64,000 nt of DNA from Nitrobacter sp035546855 (GCA_035546855.1 DASZVY010000034.1:45837-109836); one strand, 5' to 3'. Shown: positions 34,441-44,581, numbered from the stretch's first letter. Program-made: numbers and translations. Notes: generated from the letters alone by a model not told the origin.

Positions 34441-35346
34441 CTACAGGCCGCCTTCCAGCCATTCGGCTGCGCCTCTCCACAGGGTGTCGCGAAACGCCGG
34501 AAGGAAGAATCCGAAATGGCCGATCTTTGCCGCTCCCACGTCTGACGGGGCGACAACGACGATGTCGGGCCTGATCGACGTAAACCCTGCGCACAGAAGT
34601 TCGACCGCCGCCGGGGTCGCCCAGGGATCGTCGGACATGCAGAGGGCACGGAGCGCCCCCTGATATTTCGGAAAATTTTTCAGCGACGCGAGTGTCTTGT
34701 CGTCGAACATGTAGCGGTCGCTCATGATCCACCGCGCCCATTGCAGGAAAACGTCCTTCGGTAGATCGAGGCCGGCGCCCAGCCGCCCCGGTGCATAACC
34801 CATCAGGAGAGTTAGCGGCACGCCGGCGAACCTGAGGAGGGCGTAGATGCGATAACGCTCGGGCGAGGTCATGAGCTTCCATGTCCCGGCCTGCGCGGCC
34901 ACGAACAGGGCGCGCGAGACCTCCTGGTTGTTGGGCAATAACCCCAGCGCCTGGCCTCCGAACGAATGTCCGACATAGCCGAGCGGCATGTCGTGGTAAC
35001 GCTCGCGCATCCAGTTGACGGCGGCCGTGACGTCGAGCGCCGCCCAGTCCGACATCGACGCCTTGAATCCAACCAGCGATTTCGGCTGATTGCGGTCGAT
35101 CGGGGATGTCTGCCGGGAGGCGCCGATGCCCCGGTAGTCGTAAGTCATGACAGCGTTGCCGCGCTTCGCGAGGTAGCTGGCGAATCTCTTGTAGATTTTC
35201 CTTGGGACGGCGGTGGCCGAATTGATCAGGACCGCGCCCCGTTTGGGCCCGCGGGGCAGGAAGAGCGTTCCTCCGAGGGGATATCCGTCGACGGCCTCGA
35301 AGGTGATGTCGTCGGAGAAAACGTCGTCTGGTATCACCTCTGTCAC
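34441..35346 (-). CDS. Alpha/beta hydrolase
   Basis: 301 aa. Nucleophile elbow GHSFGG with Ser128, and a C-terminal IGHFGFF that provides the catalytic His. The oxyanion region YDYRGIGAS is typical of YheT/esterase-like hydrolases. GTG at 35346 is used because the residues upstream look non-coding. Convergent with gor. Substrate unknown. Confidence 0.85.
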   Translation of the reverse strand: MTEVIPDDVFSDDITFEAVDGYPLGGTLFLPRGPKRGAVLINSATAVPRKIYKRFASYLAKRGNAVMTYDYRGIGASRQTSPIDRNQPKSLVGFKASMSDWAALDVTAAVNWMRERYHDMPLGYVGHSFGGQALGLLPNNQEVSRALFVAAQAGTWKLMTSPERYRIYALLRFAGVPLTLLMGYAPGRLGAGLDLPKDVFLQWARWIMSDRYMFDDKTLASLKNFPKYQGALRALCMSDDPWATPAAVELLCAGFTSIRPDIVVVAPSDVGAAKIGHFGFFLPAFRDTLWRGAAEWLEGGL

Positions 35347-35510
35347 GCCGCCGCCCCGGACTGTGTGCCGACCCAGCAAAGGCGAATTCGGCTTTCGCCG
35401 CAAGACTTTGCAAGGGCGCAATCATTTCCAACTGGCGAACGGTACCGGGCCTGTGTATAAACCGGCCCTTCGCTGCTGCGGAAAGCGGCGGTTTTCTCAG
35501 GAGTGAGGTC

Positions 35511-36899
35511 ATGTCCGAGCGGTGGACACCCGATAGCTGGCGCAACAAGCCTGTTCAGCAGATTCCGGTTTATCCGGATGCGAAGATTTTGGGCGACGTG
35601 GAAGCCCAACTCACCACGTTTCCGCCGCTGGTTTTTGCGGGTGAGGCGCGCAATCTGAAAAAGTCCCTGGCCCGAGTCGCAAAGGGCGAGGCGTTCCTGC
35701 TGCAGGGAGGCGATTGCGCCGAGAGTTTCGCCGAGCACGGCGCGAACAACATCCGCGACTTCTTCCGTGTCCTGCTGCAGATGGCGGTGGTGCTGACCTA
35801 TGCCGGCGCGCTGCCGGTCGTGAAGGTCGGTCGCATCGCGGGCCAGTTCGCCAAGCCGCGCTCGTCGCCGGTCGAGAAGGCGAACGGCGTCGAACTGCCG
35901 AGCTACCGCGGCGACATCGTCAATGACATCGCGTTCACCGCGGAGTCCCGCACGCCGGACCCGCAGCGTCAACTCATGGCCTACCGTCAGTCGGCCGCGA
36001 CGCTGAATCTGCTGCGCGCGTTCGCGACCGGCGGCTTCGCCAATCTGGGCAGCGTGCATCAATGGATGCTGGGGTTCCTGAAAGATTCTCCGCAGTCGCG
36101 GCGCTACAAGGAACTGGCCGACCGCATCTCGGATGCGCTCAATTTCATGCGGGCGTGCGGTCTCGATCTGGAGAGCCACCCCGAGCTGCGGGCGACCGAG
36201 TTCTACACCAGCCACGAAGCGCTGCTGCTCGGCTATGAACAGGCCCTCACGCGCGTCGATTCCACGACGGGCGACTGGTATGCGACGTCGGGCCATTTCA
36301 TCTGGATCGGCGATCGCACCCGTCAACTTGATCATGGCCACGTGGAATATTTCCGCGGCATCAAGAATCCGATCGGGCTGAAGTGCGGGCCTTCGCTGAA
36401 GCCCGACGAGTTGCTGAAGCTGATCGATGTTCTCAATCCCGATAACGAGCCTGGCCGGCTGACGCTGATCAATCGGTTCGGAGCGGACAAGGTGGCGGAG
36501 CATCTGCCGCAGTTGATCCGCGCGGTCCAGCGCGAAGGACGGATGGTGGTGTGGTCGTGCGATCCGATGCACGGCAATACCATCGCTTCATCCAGCGGCT
36601 ACAAGACCAGGCCGTTCGACAGGATTCTGTCGGAGGTGAAGTCCTTCTTCGCCATCCACGCGGCGGAGGGCACTCATGCCGGCGGCGTCCATCTGGAAAT
36701 GACCGGACAGAACGTCACCGAGTGCATCGGCGGCGCGCGTGCGATCCGCGATGAAGATCTCAACGACCGCTATCACACGGTCTGCGATCCGCGCCTGAAC
36801 GCCGAACAGTCGATCGACATGGCGTTCCTGATCGCCGAACTCCTGAAGCAGGATCGGTCAGGAAAGGTCGAGCCGGTCCCCGCTGTCGCCGGCTTCTGA
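35511..36899 (+). CDS. aroG: Class II 3-deoxy-7-phosphoheptulonate synthase
   Basis: 462 aa plant-type DAHP synthase, first step of the shikimate pathway (PEP + erythrose 4-phosphate). WTPDSWRNKPVQQ at the N-terminus, metal-binding Cys69 in LLQGGDCAE, KVGRIAGQFAKPRS, and EGRMVVWSCDPMHGNT near the C-terminal third identify it. No regulatory ACT domain. DgkA follows by 2 bp. Confidence 0.95.
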   Translation: MSERWTPDSWRNKPVQQIPVYPDAKILGDVEAQLTTFPPLVFAGEARNLKKSLARVAKGEAFLLQGGDCAESFAEHGANNIRDFFRVLLQMAVVLTYAGALPVVKVGRIAGQFAKPRSSPVEKANGVELPSYRGDIVNDIAFTAESRTPDPQRQLMAYRQSAATLNLLRAFATGGFANLGSVHQWMLGFLKDSPQSRRYKELADRISDALNFMRACGLDLESHPELRATEFYTSHEALLLGYEQALTRVDSTTGDWYATSGHFIWIGDRTRQLDHGHVEYFRGIKNPIGLKCGPSLKPDELLKLIDVLNPDNEPGRLTLINRFGADKVAEHLPQLIRAVQREGRMVVWSCDPMHGNTIASSSGYKTRPFDRILSEVKSFFAIHAAEGTHAGGVHLEMTGQNVTECIGGARAIRDEDLNDRYHTVCDPRLNAEQSIDMAFLIAELLKQDRSGKVEPVPAVAGF

Positions 36900-36901
36900 G
36901 G

Positions 36902-37255
36902 GTGTGGCGTTTCTGGCGCGCCACGCTCAATAGCTGGAACGGGCTGAAGGCGGCGATCCGTTCCGAACAGGCCATCCGGGAAGAGGCGGTGGCGTTTGCG
37001 TTGTCCCTGCCGGCATCATGGCTGGTCGGGACAACGGCGGCGCGGCGCGTCGAACTGGTCGCCGTCATCCTCCTGCTGATTGCCGTTGAGCTGCTGAACA
37101 CCGCCGTCGAGAAACTCGCGGACCGGGTCACCACCGATCACGATCGTCAGATCGGGTACGTGAAAGACGTGGGGTCGGCCGCGGTGGGCGTGACGTTGCT
37201 GATCGCCGTCCTGGTCTGGGGTTTTGCGCTCGCCGAACGCATCGGGCTTCTCTAG
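36902..37255 (+). CDS. dgkA: Diacylglycerol kinase
   Basis: 117 aa with three membrane segments. SEQAIREEAVAFALSLPASW and the active-site VELLNTAVEKLADRV with catalytic Glu are present. Recycles diacylglycerol to phosphatidate in the inner membrane. GTG start 2 bp after the DAHP synthase stop shows translational coupling. Normal length for bacterial DgkA. Confidence 0.93.
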   Translation: MWRFWRATLNSWNGLKAAIRSEQAIREEAVAFALSLPASWLVGTTAARRVELVAVILLLIAVELLNTAVEKLADRVTTDHDRQIGYVKDVGSAAVGVTLLIAVLVWGFALAERIGLL

Positions 37256-37296
37256 CGGCAATTGCGAAAGACAGAGCTTGCAGGCAACATAGGTCC

Positions 37297-39051
37297 ATGA
37301 GCGAGACCACGATTTTCAAAATCACGCTGGCCCAACTGGACCCGACGGTCGGTGACGTGGCCGGCAACGCGGCGAAGGCGCGGGCCGCCCGCGCGCGCGC
37401 CAGGGCCGACGGCGCGGCGCTCGTCGTCCTGCCGGAGCTGTTCATCGCCGGCTATCCGCCCGAGGATCTGGTCCTGAAGCCGGCCTTTCAGGCGGCGTGC
37501 CGCTCGGCGATCGAAGATCTCGCCCGCGAGACGGCGGATGGCGGCCCGGCGATGCTGATCGGCACCCCCTGGGTCGACAGGGGCCGGCTTTACAACGCCT
37601 GCGCGCTGCTCGACGGCGGGCGCATCGCGGCGATCCGGTTCAAGGTCAATCTGCCGAACTACGGCGTGTTCGACGAGAAACGGGTGTTCGAGCGCGGGCC
37701 GGTGTCCGGGCCGATGACGATCCGTGGTGTGCGGATCGGCGTTCCGATCTGCGAGGACACCTGGCTTGAGGAGTCCGAGGACTACGAGAACGTCGTCGAA
37801 TGTCTCGCTGAGACCGGCGCCGAAATTCTCGTCGTGCCGAACGGCTCGCCCTATGCGCGGGACAAGAACGACATCCGGCTGTCGGTCTCCGTGGCCCGCG
37901 TCACCGAAAGCGGCCTGCCGCTGGTTTATCTCAATCAGGTCGGCGGGCAGGACGAACTGGTTTTTGACGGCGCCTCGTTCGCGCTCAATGCCGACCGCAC
38001 GCTGGCTGCGCAACTTCCGGCTTTCGAAGAAAGCATCGTCACGCTGACGTGGACCAGGGATCCGGCCGGCTGGCGATGCGCCGGGCCGATCGCGTCGCTT
38101 CCTGAGGGCGACAGGGGCGATTATGCCGCCTGCGTGCTGGGGCTGCGCGACTATGTCCGCAAGAATGGATTTCCGGGCGTGCTGCTGGGGATTTCCGGCG
38201 GCATCGACTCCGCGTTGTGTGCGGCCATCGCCGTCGATGCGCTCGGCGCCGAGCGTGTGCGTGGCGTCATGCTGCCGTTCCGCTACACCGCGCAGGTTTC
38301 GCTGGATGATGCGGGCGATCTCGCGAAGCGTCTCGGTGTCCGCTACGAAGTGCTGCCGATCGCGCAGGCGGTCGAGGGCTTCGAGCAGATCCTGTCCGGT
38401 CCTTTTGCCGGATTGCCCCGCGACATCACCGAGGAAAACCTGCAGGCGCGCGCCCGCGGCACGCTTCTGATGGCCATCTCCAACAAGACCGGCGCCATGG
38501 TCGTCACCACCGGCAACAAGTCGGAGATGTCGGTCGGCTATGCCACGCTCTATGGCGACATGAACGGCGGCTTCAATCCGATCAAGGACATCTACAAGAC
38601 CGAAGTGTTTCGCCTGTCGAGCCTCCGCAACGCCTGGAAGCCCGCCGGCGCGCTGGGCCCGGCCGGCGAGGTCATTCCGGTCAACATCATCACGCGGCCG
38701 CCGACAGCGGAATTGCGCGAAAACCAGACCGATCAGGATTCGCTGCCGCCGTATGACGTGCTCGACGCGATCCTGGAGCGGCTGGTCGAGCGCGAAGAGC
38801 CGCTGGCGTCGATCGTGGCGGCAGGGTTCGAACGCGAGACGGTCGTGCGTATCGACCGCCTGCTGAACATCGCCGAATACAAGCGGCGGCAGGCCGCGCC
38901 GGGCGTCAAGGTCACGCGCAAGAATTTCGGCCGCGACCGACGCTATCCGATCACCAACCGGTTTCGCGATTCCGCCGATCCGTCGCCGCGGCCGGACGAC
39001 AAGCTGGTCTCGCCGCCGGGTACGGCGTCCGCCGAAGCGTTCGAGGGTTGA
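37297..39051 (+). CDS. nadE: Glutamine-dependent NAD+ synthase
   Basis: 584 aa two-domain protein. N-terminal nitrilase-like glutaminase with Glu47 (LPELFIAGYP), Lys (KVNLPNYGVFDEKR) and Cys (VPICEDTW); C-terminal ATP-pyrophosphatase synthetase with the P-loop GISGGIDSALCAAI and STxxKSEMSVGYATLYGD-type block (TGNKSEMSVGYATLYGDMN). Amidates nicotinate adenine dinucleotide. Starts 41 bp after dgkA. Confidence 0.96.
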   Translation: MSETTIFKITLAQLDPTVGDVAGNAAKARAARARARADGAALVVLPELFIAGYPPEDLVLKPAFQAACRSAIEDLARETADGGPAMLIGTPWVDRGRLYNACALLDGGRIAAIRFKVNLPNYGVFDEKRVFERGPVSGPMTIRGVRIGVPICEDTWLEESEDYENVVECLAETGAEILVVPNGSPYARDKNDIRLSVSVARVTESGLPLVYLNQVGGQDELVFDGASFALNADRTLAAQLPAFEESIVTLTWTRDPAGWRCAGPIASLPEGDRGDYAACVLGLRDYVRKNGFPGVLLGISGGIDSALCAAIAVDALGAERVRGVMLPFRYTAQVSLDDAGDLAKRLGVRYEVLPIAQAVEGFEQILSGPFAGLPRDITEENLQARARGTLLMAISNKTGAMVVTTGNKSEMSVGYATLYGDMNGGFNPIKDIYKTEVFRLSSLRNAWKPAGALGPAGEVIPVNIITRPPTAELRENQTDQDSLPPYDVLDAILERLVEREEPLASIVAAGFERETVVRIDRLLNIAEYKRRQAAPGVKVTRKNFGRDRRYPITNRFRDSADPSPRPDDKLVSPPGTASAEAFEG

Positions 39052-39072
39052 TCGGCAAAACAGCATCCCACG

Positions 39073-40191
39073 CTAATGCGCGGGGATGAAAGTCGGCCCG
39101 ACCGTGCGGATGCCCTTGTCCGAGGCTGCCGGGCTTGCGTTTGCCGGCGTCGACGCGGATGTGCCGGCCGGGCTCGCAGGCGCGCTGCCTTTTTTGGCCG
39201 GAGCAGGGCTACGCGGCTGCGACAGTTTCTTCGCATTCTCCTCGGTGACGATGATGTCGCCTTGCTGAGCGGCCGCAGCCTTGTCGTCGATTCCCTTCAG
39301 CGCCTCCGACCAGGTCTGCCCCGCGGCCTTGCAACTGCATGTCGGCACGAATTCCCGCCGATACAGAAACGCGTTTGGCGATGACGAGTAGGGCTGTCCG
39401 TTGATCGAGACGGCCTGGTTCATGTCCTCGCCGGGATTGCGATAGGTGTAGAGCGTCGCGTCCGCAGCGGGACACAGGCTCTTGCAGGTTTTTTCGTCAT
39501 CCGGGAATCGGCTGGGAACGGTCGCGAACGAAATCGGAAAGTAATAGCCGTCGCAGGAGCGGACGCAGACGGTGCGATAGGTCCCGGATTGCACGCCGGA
39601 ATCGACCGGCGGGATCGGGTTGTTGTTGCCGCCGTTATTGCCAAAAAAATTGTCGAAGAAGCTGCCGGAGTTGCGAAGGGCCGCAGCGTATTGCGGGCCG
39701 CAATTGTTTTGCGCCAGCGCGGTCAGCACAGAGCGGCGCTGGTTCTCGCGATCCGGATTGCCGGGGCCGGCGCTCGCCCGCAGACGCTCGAGGCTCGTGG
39801 TGATCTGCTCGAGGTTGGTCCGCATCTGTTGAATCTGGTTGTTCACGGGACCGCATTGCGCGGAGCGGCCATTGAACAGCGAGAAGAAGCCGGAGCTGTC
39901 GCACCCCATGCGCTGGGCTTGCGCGGTGATCCGTTCGAGCTCGGCCTGCTGTCTGTTGGCGGCATCTTCGTAACGGCGGATCTGATCTGCGCGCGCCGGA
40001 TCGACGCTGCCGCGATCGATCGCTGAGAGTTGAGCTTCCAGTCGCGGGCACATCGGATTGACCGCGCCCGGCGGCGGTGCGCCGGGCGGCATGCCCTGTG
40101 CGCAGGCGGCGCCGCCGAACAGGGCGGCGCTGGCAAGGATGGCGGTTGCGAGAATCCAGCGGGATGGGGCAGCGAACAACGAGTCAGACAT
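39073..40191 (-). CDS. DUF2865 domain-containing secreted protein
   Basis: 372 aa. Signal peptide (about 1-32, ending ACAQG), a helical/coiled section with Glu/Gln/Arg (about 55-150), a Gly/Asn-rich linker (FFGNNGGNNN) and then the DUF2865 core with paired cysteines (RTVCVRSCDGYYFPIS, TCKSLCPAADATLYTYR, PTCSCKAAG). A Pro/Ala/Ser tail closes it. Start at 40191 selected for the signal; the frame is open far upstream. Envelope protein of unknown role, common in this bacterial group. Confidence 0.85.
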   Translation of the reverse strand: MSDSLFAAPSRWILATAILASAALFGGAACAQGMPPGAPPPGAVNPMCPRLEAQLSAIDRGSVDPARADQIRRYEDAANRQQAELERITAQAQRMGCDSSGFFSLFNGRSAQCGPVNNQIQQMRTNLEQITTSLERLRASAGPGNPDRENQRRSVLTALAQNNCGPQYAAALRNSGSFFDNFFGNNGGNNNPIPPVDSGVQSGTYRTVCVRSCDGYYFPISFATVPSRFPDDEKTCKSLCPAADATLYTYRNPGEDMNQAVSINGQPYSSSPNAFLYRREFVPTCSCKAAGQTWSEALKGIDDKAAAAQQGDIIVTEENAKKLSQPRSPAPAKKGSAPASPAGTSASTPANASPAASDKGIRTVGPTFIPAH

Positions 40192-40451
40192 GATCCGCCA
40201 ATTGGATGTTCCGGGCGAAGTGAAAGCCAACTTGCACGAAGGGGCTGTCCTGTTCAACGAACGGCACCACCATTCGCGGAGGAATGTGTGCAATTCACGT
40301 GAGCTTGATTGAGTCGAAAACGCTGCTTGTCTTTCTGTCGCCGCGTGACGCAGCGGCGTTCCGATGCGGATATGGGTCATAGCGGCTTCCCGGGGCAGGG
40401 TCACGTCGTTTCCACGGCGCGAGTGTGGCGACCACGACGGGAGAATCCCCG

Positions 40452-40760
40452 TCAGCGCTGGCAGGTAATGGCGACATATTCGCCGCACGAATTGCGGCTG
40501 CATGCGGAGCTTCCGGATTTTGGAACCGAGCCGGTGACCTCGTCGGGATCGACACGCTGAAAAGCGGTGGCCTGCGCGAAATCCCGCGCGCGGCAGTAGG
40601 CTCGCGCAGCGGGGCCGCCGCAGGCTTCGCCATTCGCGAGGCATTGGTCGATGCCATAGCCGTCGGCCTGATTGGCGACGATGAAAACGCGCGTATCGGC
40701 CGATGCCGCGGAGCCAGCGATCAGGACGGCGCCAGCCAGAAGAATGAAAAGGGATCGCAT
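40452..40760 (-). CDS. Small secreted cysteine-containing protein, unknown
   Basis: 102 aa. Signal peptide MRSLFILLAGAVLIAGSAAS with cleavage near ASA, then a short domain with six cysteines (DQCLANGEACGG, AYCRARDFAQA, SACSRNSCGEYVAITC). The Cys count and periplasmic export suggest three disulfides. ATG at 40760 fits the signal. No family could be assigned. Confidence 0.75.
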   Translation of the reverse strand: MRSLFILLAGAVLIAGSAASADTRVFIVANQADGYGIDQCLANGEACGGPAARAYCRARDFAQATAFQRVDPDEVTGSVPKSGSSACSRNSCGEYVAITCQR

Positions 40761-41100
40761 TGCCCACCGTTCGACGAGGCCAGGTTTCAGCCCAGTTTTC
40801 CAAGACCCGAGTTGGGTGGTTAACCATGCGAGATAAGGCGATTTCGTGGCCGAATCGCGATTTGCCATTGGAGCCCAATCGAAGGGCCACGCGCCCGGAA
40901 ACCGTTGCCGAAAGCCCTCAATCGGCTGCAACCGGCCCTTGACGCCGTCCCCCCGGCTGCCCCATGGTGCCGCCATGAACGGTTGTCTCGCCATTTGTGG
41001 CATTTGCCGCGAGATTATGAGCTAGCGATTCGCTGGCTGAGGCCGTCTTTTCTCACATGAGATCACTGGACGCCCGGCCGCAAGGCAAGGGGTGATGTGC
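40761..41100. other. Intergenic region upstream of cysS
   Basis: 340 bp between the small secreted gene (minus) and cysS (plus), so it should hold divergent promoters. I saw no gene, hairpin terminator or repeat here. Confidence 0.4.
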
Positions 41101-42501
41101 ATGGAGCTGAGGCTCTACGATACGCTGACCAAGGAGAAGCGGGTCTTCACGCCGCTCGATCCGTCCAACGTGCGGATGTATGTCTGCGGTCCGACGGTCT
41201 ATGACTTCGCTCATATCGGCAACGCCCGGCCGGTGATCGTGTTCGATGTGTTGTTCCGGCTGCTGCGGCATATCTATGGCGCCGGCCATGTCACCTACGT
41301 CCGCAACATCACCGACGTCGACGACAAGATCAACGACCGCGCGGCGCGGGATTTCCCCGGCCTGCCGCTGAACGAGGCGATCCGCAAGGTCACGGAAAAG
41401 ACCGCCGAACAGTTTCAAGCCGACGTCGCGGCGCTCGGCTGCCTGCCGCCGACCCATCAGCCGCGCGCCACCGAATTCGTGCTGCCGCGCGCCGACGGCA
41501 AGACCGATATGGTGACGCTGATCAAGCAACTGATCGCGCGCGGCCATGCCTATGAAGCCGGTGGCGAAGTGTTGTTCGATGTGCAGTCGATGCCGGATTA
41601 CGGCATGCTGTCGGGCCGCAGGCTCGACGAGCAGAAGCCCGGTGCGCGCGTCGCCGTCGATGCGCACAAGAAAAACCCGGCCGATTTCGTGCTCTGGAAA
41701 CAGTCGTCGGAGAACGAGCCGGGCTGGGACAGCCCATGGGGCAGGGGCCGTCCGGGCTGGCACATCGAATGCTCGGCGATGAGTTCGGCTTATCTGGGAG
41801 ATATCTTCGACATTCATGGCGGCGGACTCGATCTGATCTTCCCGCATCATGAAAACGAGATCGCGCAGTCGCGCTGCGCGCACGGCACGCACGCGATGGC
41901 CAACACCTGGATGCACAACGGCTTCCTGCAAGTGGAAGGCGAGAAGATGTCGAAGAGCTTGGGCAACTTCGTCACCATCAACGAGTTGCTGACGACGGAG
42001 AATTTCGGCGGGCGCAAGTGGCCGGGCGAGGTGCTGCGGCTCGCGATGCTGAAGACACACTACCGCCAGCCGATCGATTGGACGGTCCAGGGACTTCATG
42101 ACGCCGAGAAGACGCTTGACCGCTGGTACGATGCAGTCGGTGAGAACGAAGCCGGGCGAGCATCAACCGATGTCATCGAAGCGCTGAACGATGACATGAA
42201 CACGCCAAAAGCCATCGCGGAACTGCATCGGTTGTCGCCCGAGGTCCTCAAGGCTTCGGCGAAGATCCTTGGTCTTCTGACGCAGACGCGCGCGCAATGG
42301 CAGGTAAACCGAGCCGTGGAGCTAGGTGTCGATGGCGACGCCGTGGAGGCATTCATCCGTGCGCGCGCCGAAGCCCGCGCACGAAAAGACTTCAGGGAAT
42401 CCGATCGCATCCGCGATGAACTGGCTGCCATGGGCGTCGTGCTGAAGGACGGCAGGGACGCCGACGGCAAGCCGGTAACGACCTGGGAGATCGCGCGATG
42501 A
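41101..42501 (+). CDS. cysS: Cysteine-tRNA ligase
   Basis: 466 aa class I synthetase. Zinc/ATP motif CGPTVYDFAHIGNARP (HIGH-type), DIHGGGLDLIFPHHENE with zinc ligands, and EKMSKSLGNF (KMSKS). ATG at 41101 has AAGGGG 10 nt upstream; earlier in-frame starts at 41092 and 41095 are possible. Overlaps the GNAT gene by 4 bp and is the first gene of a cysS-GNAT-cimA unit. Confidence 0.97.
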   Translation: MELRLYDTLTKEKRVFTPLDPSNVRMYVCGPTVYDFAHIGNARPVIVFDVLFRLLRHIYGAGHVTYVRNITDVDDKINDRAARDFPGLPLNEAIRKVTEKTAEQFQADVAALGCLPPTHQPRATEFVLPRADGKTDMVTLIKQLIARGHAYEAGGEVLFDVQSMPDYGMLSGRRLDEQKPGARVAVDAHKKNPADFVLWKQSSENEPGWDSPWGRGRPGWHIECSAMSSAYLGDIFDIHGGGLDLIFPHHENEIAQSRCAHGTHAMANTWMHNGFLQVEGEKMSKSLGNFVTINELLTTENFGGRKWPGEVLRLAMLKTHYRQPIDWTVQGLHDAEKTLDRWYDAVGENEAGRASTDVIEALNDDMNTPKAIAELHRLSPEVLKASAKILGLLTQTRAQWQVNRAVELGVDGDAVEAFIRARAEARARKDFRESDRIRDELAAMGVVLKDGRDADGKPVTTWEIAR

Positions 42502-42986
42502 GCGCGCCAGCGCTGCGGCCGATGCTGCCGGCCGATGTCCCCGTGCTCGCCGCGATCTTCGTCGCGAGCATCGAGGAGTTGACCGGCGACGACTACAACG
42601 AGGCGCAGCAGGTCGCGTGGGCCAGCGCCGCCGACAACGAAGAGGAGTTCGGCGCGCGCCTGGCGAAGGAGTTGACGCTGGTCGCCACCTTGCAGGGCGC
42701 GCCGGTCGGCTTCGCCGCGCTGAAGGGTCCCAACCACATCGACATGCTCTACGTGCATCCGACTGCCGTGGGGCAGGGCGTGGCGTCGGCGCTGTGTGAT
42801 GCGCTGGAAAAGCTCGCAGGCGCACGCGGCACGGAGGCTCTGACGGTCGATGCCAGTGACACCGCCCAGCGGTTCTTCGCAAAGCGCGGCTACACAGCGA
42901 CCCGGCGCAATTCAGTGTCGGTCGCGGATGAATGGCTGGCCAATACGACGATGACGAAAACGCTGGCCACAGGGGGACCGGCATGA
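42498..42986 (+). CDS. GNAT-family N-acetyltransferase
   Basis: 162 aa single GNAT domain. The acetyl-CoA P-loop region is VHPTAVGQGVASALCDAL (V...Q/R-x-x-G-x-A), followed by LTVDASDTAQRFFAKRGY. Substrate unknown. ATGA overlaps on both sides (with cysS and cimA) show an operon of three tightly coupled genes. Confidence 0.9.
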   Translation: MSAPALRPMLPADVPVLAAIFVASIEELTGDDYNEAQQVAWASAADNEEEFGARLAKELTLVATLQGAPVGFAALKGPNHIDMLYVHPTAVGQGVASALCDALEKLAGARGTEALTVDASDTAQRFFAKRGYTATRRNSVSVADEWLANTTMTKTLATGGPA

Positions 42987-44581
42987 GCCGCGAACGCCTT
43001 TATTTGTTCGATACCACGTTGCGCGATGGCGCGCAGACCAACGGCGTCGATTTCACGCTGCACGACAAGCAGCACATCACGCATTTGCTCGACAATCTCG
43101 GCATCGACTATGTCGAGGGCGGCTATCCCGGCGCCAATCCGACCGACACCGAGCTATTCTCGCAGAAGCCCGCGCTGACCCATGCAAAATTCACGGCGTT
43201 CGGCATGACGCGGCGGTCCGGCCGCTCGGCCTCGAACGATCCGGGTGTCGCGGCGCTGATCGAGGCGAAGGCCGATGCGATCTGCTTCGTCGCCAAGTCA
43301 TCTGCCTATCAGGTCCAGGTGGCGCTCGAGACCACCAGGGATGAAAACCTTGCCTCGATCCGCGACAGCGTGAAGGCGGCGACGGCCGCGGGCCGCGAAG
43401 TCATGGTGGATTGCGAGCATTTCTTCGACGGTTACAAGGAAGACCCCGAGTTCGCGCTGGCTTGCGCGAAAGCGGCTTACGAGTCCGGCGCGCGATGGGT
43501 CGTGCTGTGCGACACCAACGGCGGCACCATGCCGCACGAGGTCGAAAAGATCGTCGGCGAGGTCATCAGGCAGATTCCGGGCGACCATCTCGGCATTCAC
43601 GCGCACAACGACACCGAGCAGGCGGTCGCGAACTCGCTCGCGGCGGTGCGCGCCGGCGTGCGGCAGATCCAGGGCACGCTCAACGGTCTCGGCGAGCGCT
43701 GCGGCAATGCCAATCTGTGCTCGCTGATTCCGACATTGAAGCTGAAAAAGGAATTTTCCGACGCGTTCGAGATCGGCGTGTCGGACGGACAGCTTGCGAC
43801 GCTGGTTCAGGTCTCGCGCGCGCTTGACAACATGCTCAACCGCGCGCCGAATCGGCACGCGGCCTATGTCGGCGAAAGCGCCTTCGTCACCAAGACGGGC
43901 ATTCATGCGTCTGCGATCCTGAAGGACCCGTCGACGTATGAGCACGTCGAACCGGAGACGGTCGGCAATCACCGCAAGGTTCTGGTTTCCGATCAGGCTG
44001 GACGATCCAACGTGCTGGCCGAGCTTCAGCGCGCCGGCATCGCGTTCGACAGGAACGATCCGAAACTGGGACGGCTGATTGAGGAGATGAAGGAACGCGA
44101 GGCGGCGGGTTATGCTTACGAGTCCGCCAATGCGTCGTTCGATCTGCTGGCGCGGCGCACGCTGGGGCACGTGCCGGATTATTTCGATGTCGAGCAGTTC
44201 GACGTCAATGTCGAGCAGCGCTACAACTCCAACGGCCAGCGCGTGACCGTCGCCATGGCGGTCGTGAAGGTCAAGATCGACGGCGGCACGCTGATCTCGG
44301 CCGGCGAGGGCAACGGCCCAGTGAACGCGCTCGATGTCGCCTTGCGCAAGGACCTTGGAAAATACCAGACATACATCGAGGGTCTGAAACTGGTCGATTA
44401 CCGCGTGCGTATCCTCAATGGCGGCACTGAGGCGGTGACGCGCGTGCTGATCGAAAGCGAAGATGAGCAAGGTGAACGCTGGACCACCATCGGCGTGTCA
44501 CCCAACATCATCGATGCTTCGTTCCAGGCGCTGATGGACTCGGTGATCTACAAACTGGTGAAGTCGTACCCGCCGGCGTAG
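42983..44581 (+). CDS. cimA: (R)-citramalate synthase
   Basis: 532 aa. HMGL-like TIM barrel with LFDTTLRDGAQTNGVDF at the N-terminus (metal Asp and catalytic Arg), HAHNDTEQAVANSLAAV, and a C-terminal LeuA-type regulatory domain (about 400-525). Condenses acetyl-CoA and pyruvate for threonine-independent isoleucine synthesis. The start at 42983 overlaps the GNAT stop. A homocitrate/isopropylmalate synthase paralogue is the main alternative, but the NGVDF variant is that of CimA. Confidence 0.92.
   Translation: MSRERLYLFDTTLRDGAQTNGVDFTLHDKQHITHLLDNLGIDYVEGGYPGANPTDTELFSQKPALTHAKFTAFGMTRRSGRSASNDPGVAALIEAKADAICFVAKSSAYQVQVALETTRDENLASIRDSVKAATAAGREVMVDCEHFFDGYKEDPEFALACAKAAYESGARWVVLCDTNGGTMPHEVEKIVGEVIRQIPGDHLGIHAHNDTEQAVANSLAAVRAGVRQIQGTLNGLGERCGNANLCSLIPTLKLKKEFSDAFEIGVSDGQLATLVQVSRALDNMLNRAPNRHAAYVGESAFVTKTGIHASAILKDPSTYEHVEPETVGNHRKVLVSDQAGRSNVLAELQRAGIAFDRNDPKLGRLIEEMKEREAAGYAYESANASFDLLARRTLGHVPDYFDVEQFDVNVEQRYNSNGQRVTVAMAVVKVKIDGGTLISAGEGNGPVNALDVALRKDLGKYQTYIEGLKLVDYRVRILNGGTEAVTRVLIESEDEQGERWTTIGVSPNIIDASFQALMDSVIYKLVKSYPPA

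Noticed and set aside
35422..35510. Possible leader peptide or attenuator upstream of DAHP synthase
   Set aside because: The 89-bp gap shows no short frame rich in aromatic codons and no alternative hairpins that I could support.
37252..39066. Long minus-strand open frame opposite nadE
   Set aside because: nadE carries all active-site residues on the plus strand; the antisense frame is low-complexity and Arg/Asp-rich.
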